From NCBI GenBank assembly GCA_900758845.1, contig CAAESW010000023.1:1-34153 (forward strand): a DNA stretch of 34,153 bases, written 5' to 3'. The DNA is from an uncultured Collinsella sp. GTDB lineage: Bacteria; Actinomycetota; Coriobacteriia; Coriobacteriales; Coriobacteriaceae. Position numbers and translations under genes: made by a program. Below the pieces are notes generated by a model, which saw nothing but the letters and a program-made list of their open reading frames with translations, was not told the DNA's origin and made no database searches. How positions within the stretch are numbered: the stretch's first letter is position 1; each line of letters opens with the position of its first letter. This document shows positions 22,231 to 29,817 of this stretch, in pieces.

Positions 22231-22267
22231 CAGAAACGGGCTCTGTCCCATATAGAGGCAGAGCCCG
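22231..22267 (-). terminator. Terminator of tRNA-Thr (TGT)
   Basis: A perfect 9-bp stem, CGGGCTCTG/CAGAGCCCG (22237-22245 with 22259-22267), and a TTTCTGTTT tail on the minus strand just after the tRNA. Confidence 0.8.
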
Positions 22268-22276
22268 AAACTCTCA

Positions 22277-22351
22277 TGGAGCCAGTGACAGGAATCGAAC
22301 CTGCAACCCACTGATTACAAATCAGTTGCGCTACCGTTGCGCCACACTGGC
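22277..22351 (-). tRNA. tRNA-Thr (TGT)
   Basis: A 75-nt cloverleaf with encoded CCA, acceptor GCCAGTG with CACTGGC and anticodon TGT. It is a single unit with its own promoter and terminator. It neighbours the HTH-HipA kinase gene. Confidence 0.95.
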
Positions 22352-22381
22352 ACACTTGGCGCTTTCGCGCGAAGCCTGTTA

Positions 22382-22410
22382 AGAATAATGGAATTGCGGA
22401 CGGGGCGCAA
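22382..22410 (-). promoter_or_regulatory. Probable promoter of tRNA-Thr (TGT)
   Basis: On the minus strand TTGCGC (22405-22410), a 17-nt spacer and TATTCT (22382-22387), about 30 bp before the tRNA. Confidence 0.5.
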
Positions 22411-22512
22411 CAGGCCCGCTCGGCGTTATGCAAATATGCAAAATCCAGCAACAACAGGTACCAGACCCGTTCATTTCTGTCGGTTCGTCCTCAATCTTAA
22501 AACCATTCGCCG

Positions 22513-22558
22513 AAACGAATAGTTTTAATTACAATTGGCTATATAAAACTATTCGTTT
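22513..22558. promoter_or_regulatory. Paired operator of the HTH-HipA kinase gene
   Basis: A perfect 14-bp inverted repeat, AAACGAATAGTTTT (22513-22526) and AAAACTATTCGTTT (22545-22558), with an 18-nt A/T-rich spacer holding TATATAAA. Each arm is itself a small palindrome, AAAC-N5-GTTT. It ends 17 bp before the ATG, so binding would shut off the gene. The N-terminal HTH of the protein is the obvious candidate to bind it. Confidence 0.7.
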
Positions 22559-22575
22559 TGACGAAGGGTTTCGCG

Positions 22576-23916
22576 ATGCTTACTACCAAGGAAGCCGCCG
22601 AGCTGCTCGGCATCACTCCACGCAGGGTGCAGGAGCTCATTAAGAACGGCGCGCTGACCGCCCGCAAGGCTTCTGGTGTATGGCTTATCGACAAAGACAG
22701 CGTCGACACGCGACTCCGCTCCGTGACCAAAACGGGGGGACGTCCCCGCCGCGGCCACGGTAAGAGCGAGATCGCGTTCACCCTCATGAATCGCACGCAC
22801 GAAGTCGCTCAGCTGGTCTACAGCACATCGCGAAAAGACTTTACCCATATCGGCGCCGACATCGATTACGCCCACGCCCCTATTGGAGTATTTGGCCCTA
22901 ATAGCCCCATATCGCTCGACTCTTTCCGCACTTGGTGGCGTGGCCGCGGTATCCCGCTCGCACGCATTGGGCTAGCCTCCCTGCTTGCAGAAGCCGCAGT
23001 CGATGTTCCCGATGAACTCGTACAGCGAAATCTTGGCCTCTCCTTATCCGACCAGTATTGGATTAGGCCCCAAGACTCCGGTCTCGCGTGGAAAGATATC
23101 AATTTCTTCAATAATGCTTTTGATGACGTCTCGCTAACCATTGCACCCTTCGCCCCAGAGGGCAAGGCAGCTGCTGCCAAGCCCGACAACACCTCGGACG
23201 GCAATCTTCAAAAGTACTGGACATGCGAGGGTGACCGTCGAATCCTCCACAAGGCAGGTGCGCATCTAAACCAGGAACCCTATAACGAGCTGGTGGCGAC
23301 TGCACTTCACCGTCGCATCCTAAGCGTTTGCGATTATGTACCCTATTCGCTCGAAGGCACGGGTACTTCCGCCTGGAGCACATGCAATGTCTTCTTAACT
23401 GACGAAGAAGAATATGTTCCTGCGTTCTATGTAAACCAGCATGCAAATGCGGACGAGCGACTAACCGATTACGAACGGTATGTAGCAAACTGCGAGGAGC
23501 TTGGAGCGACAGACATAAAAGACGCCCTTGACCGCATGATCGTATGCGATGACATCATTGCCAACTACGATCGTCATTGGCGCAACTTCGGCCTCGTGCG
23601 AAACGTCAACTCACTGGCCTGCAGACCAGCCCCCATCTTCGATTCGGGCTCATCACTCTGGTGCAACATATCACTAGAGGAGCTTAGGGCGGGAGAGCAC
23701 AGTTTTACCAGCGCACAATTTCATTCAAGCCCCGCCAAACAAATGTTGCTCGTCGAGGACATGGGCTGGTTTGACGGCGACAAACTCGAAGGCTTCGTTG
23801 ACGAGGCAATCGAGATTCTGTCCAGAAACGACGCGCTCACGGCAAGGCTGCCATATCTAAAAGAGGCGCTTACATGGCGCCTCCGTAGAATGATCGACAT
23901 CGCTGAATGGAGTTAG
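22576..23916 (+). CDS. Excisionase-type HTH fused to a HipA-like kinase
   Basis: This is a 446-residue protein. Residues 1-50 (MLTTKEAAELLGITPRRVQE ... SGVWLID) form an excisionase/MerR-type HTH. The rest resembles a HipA/CtkA-type serine kinase: LSLSDQYWIRP, YWTCEGDRRILHKAG with a candidate ATP-site lysine, IANYDRHWRNFG (catalytic Asp332, Asn337) and PIFDSGSSLW (Asp356, the DFG position). HipA toxins normally need a separate HipB, and no such gene lies on either side. The fused HTH may act as built-in repressor and antitoxin. The start ATG 22576 follows GAAGGG; a TTG at 22558 would overlap the operator. Codons are less G/C-biased than in its neighbours, and it breaks the yacP-to-rpmG gene order on the opposite strand, suggesting acquisition. 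Target protein unknown. Confidence 0.82.
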   Translation: MLTTKEAAELLGITPRRVQELIKNGALTARKASGVWLIDKDSVDTRLRSVTKTGGRPRRGHGKSEIAFTLMNRTHEVAQLVYSTSRKDFTHIGADIDYAHAPIGVFGPNSPISLDSFRTWWRGRGIPLARIGLASLLAEAAVDVPDELVQRNLGLSLSDQYWIRPQDSGLAWKDINFFNNAFDDVSLTIAPFAPEGKAAAAKPDNTSDGNLQKYWTCEGDRRILHKAGAHLNQEPYNELVATALHRRILSVCDYVPYSLEGTGTSAWSTCNVFLTDEEEYVPAFYVNQHANADERLTDYERYVANCEELGATDIKDALDRMIVCDDIIANYDRHWRNFGLVRNVNSLACRPAPIFDSGSSLWCNISLEELRAGEHSFTSAQFHSSPAKQMLLVEDMGWFDGDKLEGFVDEAIEILSRNDALTARLPYLKEALTWRLRRMIDIAEWS

Positions 23917-23943
23917 CGAGACAGCGCCACGCCGCTAACTCCC

Positions 23944-24621
23944 CTACCTCCCGCGCAGGACCTTGAGCTTTGCCAGGGCATCGGGGCTCAGGCGGCTGCC
24001 CAGGGTCATCTTGATCTGCGGAGCTTCCTCTGCCTCGTGAACGTCGTTATCGATCTGTTTGATCTCGTCCACCAGCATACGGCTCGAGATGCGCGTAACA
24101 CCCTTGCCCATGACGACGGCCTGGATCGTGCCGTCGCTCGATACCACGGAGCACGCACGGCCTTCCTCGCGCGCCTCGATGCAGAGCTTCTGCACCACGG
24201 TATCGGCCGAGACGCCCGTCGGCGAAAACTCGATGCGCACGCCACGGGCCGGCAGGTTGGGGCGCTCGCTGGAGATATTGCCCGCACCGTCAAACACGAT
24301 CACGGCCTCGTAGCGGCCCTGGGCAAACGCCGCAACATCGTTGATGAGCGCGGTGCGCGCCATATCGTGAACGTCGCTGGAATACGGATCGTCGGAATGG
24401 TCGTACACGAGCTTTTCGTAGCGCGGCGTGCAGTGGATCACGTTGTAACCGTCGACCACCAGCAGCTCAGGCTTGTTGGAGTGCACCGTCGAGACTGGGT
24501 CGGCGATAGCCTGCGCAAACGCATTGCCGCCCACGCCATAGGTCGCAGCCGAAACAATCGGCTTGGCCGAGCCCTCACCAAAGCGCTTGGCCTTGGACTT
24601 GGCGCGGTTCTTCTTGGACAT
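23944..24621 (-). CDS. yacP: YacP/Rae1-like NYN-domain endoribonuclease
   Basis: This 225-residue protein has a basic N-terminus (MSKKNRAKSKAKRFGEGSAK) and a NYN (PIN-like) nuclease domain. Conserved acidic motifs are LLVVDGYNVIH, AVIVFDGAGN and SVVSSDGTIQ. The FSPTGVSADTVVQKLC helix is typical of YacP. In B. subtilis this protein (Rae1) cleaves mRNA in the ribosomal A site. It directly follows rlmB: its ribosome site (GGGGAGGAG) is within the rlmB end, 3 nt separate the genes, and both belong to the cysS-rlmB-yacP cluster also found in Bacillus. Ribosome-linked mRNA cleavage is inferred by homology. Confidence 0.88.
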   Translation of the reverse strand: MSKKNRAKSKAKRFGEGSAKPIVSAATYGVGGNAFAQAIADPVSTVHSNKPELLVVDGYNVIHCTPRYEKLVYDHSDDPYSSDVHDMARTALINDVAAFAQGRYEAVIVFDGAGNISSERPNLPARGVRIEFSPTGVSADTVVQKLCIEAREEGRACSVVSSDGTIQAVVMGKGVTRISSRMLVDEIKQIDNDVHEAEEAPQIKMTLGSRLSPDALAKLKVLRGR

Positions 24622-24624
24622 GCG

Positions 24625-25533
24625 CTACTCCTCCCCCATGAGCTCGCCGGCGTTGCGGCGCAGCCACTCAAAGCACAGCGCCGTGGTCGCCTGGGCCACG
24701 TTGAGACTCTCGGTCATACCGCGCTGGGGAAGCTTAGTCAAAAAGTCGCATTTCTCGAGCACCAGGCGCGAGATGCCGTCGCCCTCGGAGCCCATGACGA
24801 GCGCCACGCGGCCCTCGAAGGGAGCATCCCAGCAACTGCCCTCGGCGTGCTCGGAGGCGCCGCCCACCCAAAAGCCGGCGGCCTTGAGGTCATCGAGTGC
24901 ACGGGCGATATTGGGAACCTGCGCGATAGGCAGATGCATGACAGCGCCGGCGGAGGTCTTGTAGCTGCCAACGGTCACGCCGGCAGCGCGCTTGTTGGCA
25001 ATGATGACGCCCGCCGCGCCCACGACCTCGGCAGAGCGCACGATTGCACCAAAGTTGCCGTCGTCGGTCACATGGTCGAGCACAACGACAAGCGCCGGAC
25101 CGTCGCCCGCGCGGTCGAGGATATCGGCAACGTCGGCGTAGGGGAAGTTGTCCACCTCGAGCGCGATGCCCTGGTGAGCGCCATGGCTCGACAGGGCATC
25201 GAGTTGCGCGCGCGGCACATACTTAATGCGGACGCCCGCGGCGTTGAGATCATCGACCAGACGAGACAGAGCGGCATCGCGCTCCCCGCCCTCGGCGATG
25301 AGCGCGCACTTGACGGGAAAGCCGGTACGTAGCGCCTCGGCGGCAGCACGGCGGCCTTCGATAAACTCGCCCTTGGGAGCCTGAACGTTGTCGCGGTTGC
25401 GCTGCGGACGTGCGGCCTGGGTACGATCGCGCTGGCCCTTGGGAGCGGCAGCGCGATCGTTGCGGCGAATCGGACGCGAGCCAGAAGCGGCCTGCTTGCC
25501 GCCACGAGGTGCACGCTTGCGATTGTCGGCCAT
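24625..25533 (-). CDS. rlmB: 23S rRNA (guanosine-2'-O-)-methyltransferase RlmB
   Basis: This 302-residue SPOUT (TrmH-family) methyltransferase modifies G2251 in 23S rRNA by homology. A basic disordered N-terminal tail (1-50; RGGKQAASGSRPIRRNDRAA) precedes the L30e-like substrate domain starting EFIEGRRAAAEALRTG. The SPOUT knot has motif 1 DHVTDDGNFGAIVRSA, motif 2 ALVMGSEGDGISRLV and motif 3 LPQRGMTESLNVAQA. The start has GGAGG 7 nt upstream at ATG 25533. It is the second gene after cysS, separated by a 186-bp gap holding a large palindrome where the mrnC gene lies in Bacillus. Confidence 0.95.
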   Translation of the reverse strand: MADNRKRAPRGGKQAASGSRPIRRNDRAAAPKGQRDRTQAARPQRNRDNVQAPKGEFIEGRRAAAEALRTGFPVKCALIAEGGERDAALSRLVDDLNAAGVRIKYVPRAQLDALSSHGAHQGIALEVDNFPYADVADILDRAGDGPALVVVLDHVTDDGNFGAIVRSAEVVGAAGVIIANKRAAGVTVGSYKTSAGAVMHLPIAQVPNIARALDDLKAAGFWVGGASEHAEGSCWDAPFEGRVALVMGSEGDGISRLVLEKCDFLTKLPQRGMTESLNVAQATTALCFEWLRRNAGELMGEE

Positions 25534-25568
25534 AAAACGGCCTCCTTTAAAAAATTTTCAAACAGAAC

Positions 25569-25608
25569 AAAAGAAGCGACCGCTTAAGACGAATAGCTCA
25601 AGCGGTCG
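25569..25608 (-). terminator. Probable terminator after cysS
   Basis: A 9-bp stem, CGACCGCTT/AAGCGGTCG (25577-25585 with 25600-25608), with a T-rich tail (CTTCTTTT) on the minus strand. Confidence 0.7.
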
Positions 25609-25612
25609 GTAC

Positions 25613-25712
25613 GGGTTTTCCAAGTGCCCGAGATTGCCGTGAAAGAGGAGCGACGCGTACTTGAGTACGCGAGCGACGGTTTGAACGGCAAGGTCGGGTG
25701 CTTGGGAAACCC
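25613..25712. repeat. 100-bp palindromic element between cysS and rlmB
   Basis: Arms of 28 nt (25613-25640 with 25685-25712) pair with few mismatches (GGGTTTYCCAAG ... TTGCCGT). The inside holds a second palindrome, GCGTACT-TG-AGTACGC. It starts 8 bp after the cysS stop on the minus strand. Confidence 0.8.
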
Positions 25713-25719
25713 GCGGGGA

Positions 25720-27186
25720 TTAGAGAGATTTGATACGGGTGCCGGCGGCAGTATCCTCGATTGTCAGGCCCAGGTCCTTGAGCTGATCACGGATGGCGTC
25801 GGCCAGATCCCAGTTCTTGGCGGCACGGGCCTCGGCGCGAGCCTCGAGAATCTTAGCAGCGGCCTCGTCCACGTCGTCGCCCGTGTAAGCAACCAAGCCG
25901 GCGGCAACGCCCAGCAGGCCCAGCGGCAACTCGACCTTGGGCTCGGGAAGCTCGACGCCAAACGTATCGAGCAGCTCGGCCAGCGTATCGGCGGCAGCCA
26001 GGACTGCGGCCTTGTCGGCAGCATCGCCCGCCTGCTCCAGATACTGATTGCACTCGGTGACAAAGCCAAAGACAGCACCCATGGCACCGGCGGTGTTAAA
26101 GTCGTCGTCCATGCACTCCTTAAAGGCGGCGCGGGTCTCGGCGGCCTTGGCGGCAAACGCCTCGGCGGCAGCCGCATCGGCATCGGCCGTCGCATGGTTC
26201 GCAGCCCAACGAAGGTTCTCGACCGTACCGGCAATACGCGTGAGCGAATTCTCGGCACCCTCCAGGCGCTCCCAGGAGAAATCGAGCGGCGAGCGATAGC
26301 TCGTCTGCAGCATCAGCAGGCGCAGGGCCGCGGCAGAGTGCTGCTCGAGCACCTCGGCCAGCGTAAAGAAGTTTCCGAGCGACTTGGACATCTTCTCGCC
26401 GTCAACCAGCAGCATACCCGTGTGCATCCAGGTGTTGGAGAAGCCCTGGTGCCAGGCGCAGGTGGCCTGGGCGCACTCGTTCTCGTGATGCGGGAAGGCA
26501 AGGTCGGAGCCGCCGCCGTGAATGTCGATCGGGGTGCCCAGGTAGCGGTGCACCATGGCGGCGCACTCGGTGTGCCAACCGGGACGACCCTCGCCCCAAG
26601 GGCTCGGCCAGCTGGGCTCGCCGGGCTTGGCGGCCTTCCACAGGGCAAAGTCGAGCGGGTCGTTCTTGTCCTCGTTCTCCTCGATACGTGCACCAACCAT
26701 AAGGTCATCGATGTTGCGGCCCGAGACCTGGCCATAGTTGGGATCGCTGCGCACGGCAAAGTACACGTCGCCGTTATCGGCGGCATAGGCATGGCCCTGC
26801 TCGATAAGCGTCTTGATCATGGCGATCATGGGGCCGATCTCCTTGGTGGCGCGGGGGCGCACATCGGGATCGAGCACGTTGGCAGCGCGCATGACGCCAA
26901 TGAACTTATCCGAGAACTCCGTTGCGACCTCGGCGGCCGTACGGCCCTGCTCGTTGGCGCGCTTGATGATCTTGTCGTCGACATCGGTGAGGTTCTGGGC
27001 GAACGTGACCTCATAGCCGCTCGCGATGAGCCAACGACGAATCACATCGAAGCTGATGAAGGTGCGGGCATTGCCGATGTGGATGTTGTCGTAGACCGTG
27101 GGGCCGCACACGTACATGCGGACCTTGCCGGACTCGATGGGCTGGAACTCTTCCTTTTTATGGGTAGCGCTGTTGTAGATACGCAT
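25720..27186 (-). CDS. cysS: Cysteinyl-tRNA synthetase
   Basis: This class I synthetase of 488 residues charges tRNA(Cys). The HIGH-like motif is in PTVYDNIHIGNART, with a zinc-ligand Cys in MYVCGPTVYDN. Other features are WHTECAAM and HGGGSDLAFPHHENE, which bind the zinc, and KMSKS in GEKMSKSLGNFFTL. The C-terminal helical domain is alanine-rich and ends in the anticodon-binding KNWDLADAIRDQLKDLGLTI. The ATG at 27186 follows AAGGAG placed in the ispF stop, 3 nt downstream of that gene. It is part of the disA-ispD-ispF-cysS run. Confidence 0.98.
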   Translation of the reverse strand: MRIYNSATHKKEEFQPIESGKVRMYVCGPTVYDNIHIGNARTFISFDVIRRWLIASGYEVTFAQNLTDVDDKIIKRANEQGRTAAEVATEFSDKFIGVMRAANVLDPDVRPRATKEIGPMIAMIKTLIEQGHAYAADNGDVYFAVRSDPNYGQVSGRNIDDLMVGARIEENEDKNDPLDFALWKAAKPGEPSWPSPWGEGRPGWHTECAAMVHRYLGTPIDIHGGGSDLAFPHHENECAQATCAWHQGFSNTWMHTGMLLVDGEKMSKSLGNFFTLAEVLEQHSAAALRLLMLQTSYRSPLDFSWERLEGAENSLTRIAGTVENLRWAANHATADADAAAAEAFAAKAAETRAAFKECMDDDFNTAGAMGAVFGFVTECNQYLEQAGDAADKAAVLAAADTLAELLDTFGVELPEPKVELPLGLLGVAAGLVAYTGDDVDEAAAKILEARAEARAAKNWDLADAIRDQLKDLGLTIEDTAAGTRIKSL

Positions 27187-27189
27187 TCG

Positions 27190-27684
27190 TTACTCCTTAA
27201 CGGTTTTCTGTAGCAGGCAGACGGCCCAGGCGCCGATCCCCTCGCCTTGGCCTTCCCAACCGAGCTTTTCGGTCGTGGTGGCGGCGACGCCCACGTTTTC
27301 GACGTCAACGCCCAGGGCATGGGCAAGGTTGGCGCGCATGGCATCGCGGTGCGGGGTGATCTTAGGCTGCTGACAGGCAATGGTGCAATCGGCATCGACA
27401 AACTCAAAGCCCAGCTCGCGTGCATAGTCCATCACGCGGGCAAGCAGCACCATCGAGTCGGCGCCCTCATAGGCAGGGTCGGTGTCGGGGAATAGCTTGC
27501 CGATGTCTCCCCCGCGGCAGGCACCCAGAATGGCGTCGGCCAAGGCGTGCGCGAGCACATCGGCATCCGAGTGGCCCAGCAGGCCGCACTCGTAGGGAAT
27601 GTCGACCCCGCCGATGATACATCGACGCCCCTCCACCAAACGGTGGACGTCGTAGCCATGGCCAATGCGCAGGTTACTGAACAT
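27190..27684 (-). CDS. ispF: 2-C-methyl-D-erythritol 2,4-cyclodiphosphate synthase
   Basis: This 164-residue MEP-pathway enzyme turns CDP-ME 2-phosphate into MEcPP, the fifth step of isoprenoid precursor synthesis. Metal ligands lie in GHGYDVHRL and LLGHSDADVLAHALADAILG. Other motifs are GDIGKLFPDTDP, DCTIACQQPKI and ATTTEKLGWEGQGEGIGAWA. The ATG at 27684 is preferred because GAGAGGA lies upstream and the fold begins there; the longer frame starts with TTG. It overlaps the end of ispD by 11 nt, so both are coupled. Confidence 0.97.
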   Translation of the reverse strand: MFSNLRIGHGYDVHRLVEGRRCIIGGVDIPYECGLLGHSDADVLAHALADAILGACRGGDIGKLFPDTDPAYEGADSMVLLARVMDYARELGFEFVDADCTIACQQPKITPHRDAMRANLAHALGVDVENVGVAATTTEKLGWEGQGEGIGAWAVCLLQKTVKE

Positions 27685-28402
27685 GGGGAAGATCCTCTCC
27701 CTCGGCCATACGGCCAAGCAGAATCGCGGTTACGGGACGTAGGTCCTCGGGCACCGTAACCTTAAGGTTGTCGCGCGGGCTCTGGACGCAGCGGACGCGT
27801 CCGCCCATGCGCTCGACCAGCGATGAATCGTCGGTACCGATAAAGCCCTCGGCGATAGCAGCGGCGTGAGCGCGCTTCATAGCATCGACGCTAAAGATCT
27901 GCGGCGTCTGCGCTGCCCAGTAGAGCTCACGTGGCGGCGTCTCGACGATATTATCGCCGTCGACGATCTTGAGCGTGTCGATCGCGGGCTGACCGCACAC
28001 GACACCGTCGAGCGAACGGTCACCCATGAGCACGTCGATAGCGTGGTCGATGGCCTCGGTCGTAATGAGCGGACGAGCGCCATCGTGGATGGCGACATAT
28101 TCGAAACCCGCCGGAACCGCATGCACGCCGGCACGAGTGGAATCCTGACGGGTATCGCCGGCATCGGCAAAGCTGATGGGCGTGTCATAGTCAAACGGGT
28201 CGATGGCCAGGCGGCGCATCTCGGCACGGCGCTCGGCAGGACACACCACCACGATGTGGCCGACCTTGTCGCTCCGATCGAACGCGCGGATGGACCAGCT
28301 CATGAGCGGACGGCCCGCCACGTTAACGAGCTGCTTGCCGCCGGGATTTCCAAAGCGCTGGCCGCTGCCGCCGGCAACGACCACGGCGCATACGGGCGCC
28401 AT
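27674..28402 (-). CDS. ispD: 2-C-methyl-D-erythritol 4-phosphate cytidylyltransferase
   Basis: This 242-residue enzyme joins CTP and MEP into CDP-ME, the third step of the MEP pathway. It has the nucleotide-binding N-terminus VVVAGGSGQRFGNPGGKQLV, IHDGARPLITTE and the C-terminal SPRDNLKVTVPEDL. It overlaps disA by one base (TAATG) and ispF by 11 nt, so all three are probably co-translated from one mRNA. The ispD-ispF pairing next to disA is also found in Bacillus. Confidence 0.97.
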   Translation of the reverse strand: MAPVCAVVVAGGSGQRFGNPGGKQLVNVAGRPLMSWSIRAFDRSDKVGHIVVVCPAERRAEMRRLAIDPFDYDTPISFADAGDTRQDSTRAGVHAVPAGFEYVAIHDGARPLITTEAIDHAIDVLMGDRSLDGVVCGQPAIDTLKIVDGDNIVETPPRELYWAAQTPQIFSVDAMKRAHAAAIAEGFIGTDDSSLVERMGGRVRCVQSPRDNLKVTVPEDLRPVTAILLGRMAEGEDLPHVQ

Positions 28403-29469
28403 TATGCGTTCCCCTGTTTGGTGCCCTTCATGCGGTACAGCGAGTCCGCAAGAATGGCAGGGTTGTTGACGCCAAAGTCGCCCAGGCGCTCCGGATCCTC
28501 GCTGATGTCGTCCATGAGCTCCTGCAGCGAGCCGTACTCGTCGACGATCTTCTCGGCCACGCCGTCGCGCACGACGGACACACGCGAAAGCGTGCGCAGG
28601 CCCAGCGGCGTCATGACGGAGTCCTCGTCCAGGTCGTCATAGCCCAGAACTGCCGCCACGTGTTGCGGGTCGGACAGGTCCTTAGGCGTCATGCGAGCGA
28701 GCTCTGCACGAATCTTCTCGGCATTAGCCTCGGAAGAATCACTTGCATAGTCGCGAATCATCAGGTCGTACTCGGTATCCATGCTGGAGCCGGCAAGCTG
28801 CTCGAGCTGCATTTGCACGAGCTTGCCCTGGTTGCCCAGCTTGACAATGCAATCCTTAAGCTCGGTCTTTGCCTGCTGCATGATCTCGAAGCTCGAGAAG
28901 ATGCCAGTGATGTCGGCGAGCGTGACGTAGTCGTCCAGCTCGAGTGCCGTCAGTCGCAGCAGGGAGCGGTCGAGCGACTGACGGGTGGTCTGGAGCGTGG
29001 CGACGAGCTGGTTGACCGAGCTCATGATGGTGGTGACGGGCTGGATCTCGTAGCTCTTGCCGTGAACGTACACGTTAACGACGGCACGACGAGCCGAGAC
29101 CGAGATCACGATGGCATCGGTGAGCACCGACATGCGAGCGGCGGTGCGGTGACGCATGCCCGTCTCGCTCGTGGCAAGCGAGGGGTCGGGATTGAGGTGG
29201 AAGTTGGCGCGCAGGATCTGGGTGAGGTCGCCGTCGATGACGATGGCACCGTCCATCTTGGAGAGCTCGAACAGACGGTTCGAGGTGAACGAAATGTTGA
29301 GCGGGAAGCCGTCATTACCGGCAGCGAGCACGTTTTCGGTGTCGCCGACGCAGATAAGGGCGCCCAGGTGACCAGCAATGATCATGTCGAGGGCGGTGCG
29401 GATCGGCTGACCAGGTGCCGTCAGGCGGATGGCCTGTTCCATACGCTTTTGCAGCTCGTTCTTATCCAA
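28402..29469 (-). CDS. disA: DNA integrity scanning diadenylate cyclase DisA
   Basis: This 355-residue protein makes c-di-AMP and scans DNA for branched structures. The DAC domain (about 1-145) includes the DGA motif in KMDGAIVIDGDLTQI and the RHR motif in ETGMRHRTAARMS. A helical spine (150-290) leads to a helix-hairpin-helix tail (PLGLRTLSRVSVVRDGVAEKIVDE ending near FGVNNP). The start is a TTG at 29469 with GGGAG about 8 nt upstream; no in-frame ATG lies just upstream. It heads the disA-ispD-ispF-cysS cluster. c-di-AMP levels may be linked to cell-wall and potassium homeostasis. Confidence 0.97.
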   Translation of the reverse strand: MDKNELQKRMEQAIRLTAPGQPIRTALDMIIAGHLGALICVGDTENVLAAGNDGFPLNISFTSNRLFELSKMDGAIVIDGDLTQILRANFHLNPDPSLATSETGMRHRTAARMSVLTDAIVISVSARRAVVNVYVHGKSYEIQPVTTIMSSVNQLVATLQTTRQSLDRSLLRLTALELDDYVTLADITGIFSSFEIMQQAKTELKDCIVKLGNQGKLVQMQLEQLAGSSMDTEYDLMIRDYASDSSEANAEKIRAELARMTPKDLSDPQHVAAVLGYDDLDEDSVMTPLGLRTLSRVSVVRDGVAEKIVDEYGSLQELMDDISEDPERLGDFGVNNPAILADSLYRMKGTKQGNA

Positions 29470-29627
29470 GGCATCGCTCCCATCGTATACGCTCCATAAA
29501 CGCTAAATAGTTTCTCACGGTTTGTCCCCGCGGCGCTTGCGAAATCCGATGCTTACAGAATGAGCGAACACAGCTGAGAGCCCAACCCAAATGGGCTGCT
29601 TATGTGGTAGCATCGGTATTCACATGA

Positions 29628-29776
29628 ATGAGGGAGTAGTCGCGTGACCGGATTCGCCTCCGGTGGCGCGGTAAGTCAACACACTGGCCGATGCGGCCTG
29701 GCTTGCCTTAATGAACGAGACTCGTGGCTGTGCGCGCAACGCGTACGCCACGGGTCTTTTTTGTTGCTCCCCTGCC
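29628..29776 (+). ncRNA. yybP-ykoY manganese riboswitch upstream of mntP
   Basis: The conserved P1 strands GAGGGAGTAG (29630-29639) and TTGCTCCCCT (about 29764-29773) enclose GTCAACACACT (29675-29685) and AACGAGACTCG. This is the yybP-ykoY pattern, which senses Mn2+. A terminator hairpin (29719-29728 with 29747-29756, then TTTTTT) lies inside, so Mn2+ binding probably lets transcription read through to the exporter gene. Confidence 0.88.
29719..29762 (+). terminator. Riboswitch-controlled terminator
   Basis: A 10-bp stem with one mismatch (29719-29728 with 29747-29756) followed by six T residues, within the riboswitch region. Confidence 0.8.
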
Positions 29777-29817
29777 AGAAGTACACGCGGGTTCGCCCGC
29801 AGAGAGGGAGCCAGACT

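Larger units (their letters stand above)
21711..22276. other. 566-bp non-coding region between tRNA genes
   Basis: No credible coding gene; the minus-strand open frame at 21717-21923 overlaps the promoter. It holds the tRNA-cluster promoter, a 14-bp perfect palindrome ACCTATATATAGGT (21978-21991), two related hairpins (22046-22102, 22126-22182) and the tRNA-Thr terminator (22231-22267). Confidence 0.65.

Noticed and set aside
22277..22351. tRNA-Thr as integration site of a mobile element carrying the HTH-HipA gene
   Set aside because: The kinase gene lies at the 5' end of the tRNA, whereas integration normally uses the 3' end; I saw no integrase and no duplicated tRNA end.
29644..29817. N-terminal extension of MntP
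   Set aside because: This stretch is the riboswitch and contains its terminator; the family protein begins at 29818.
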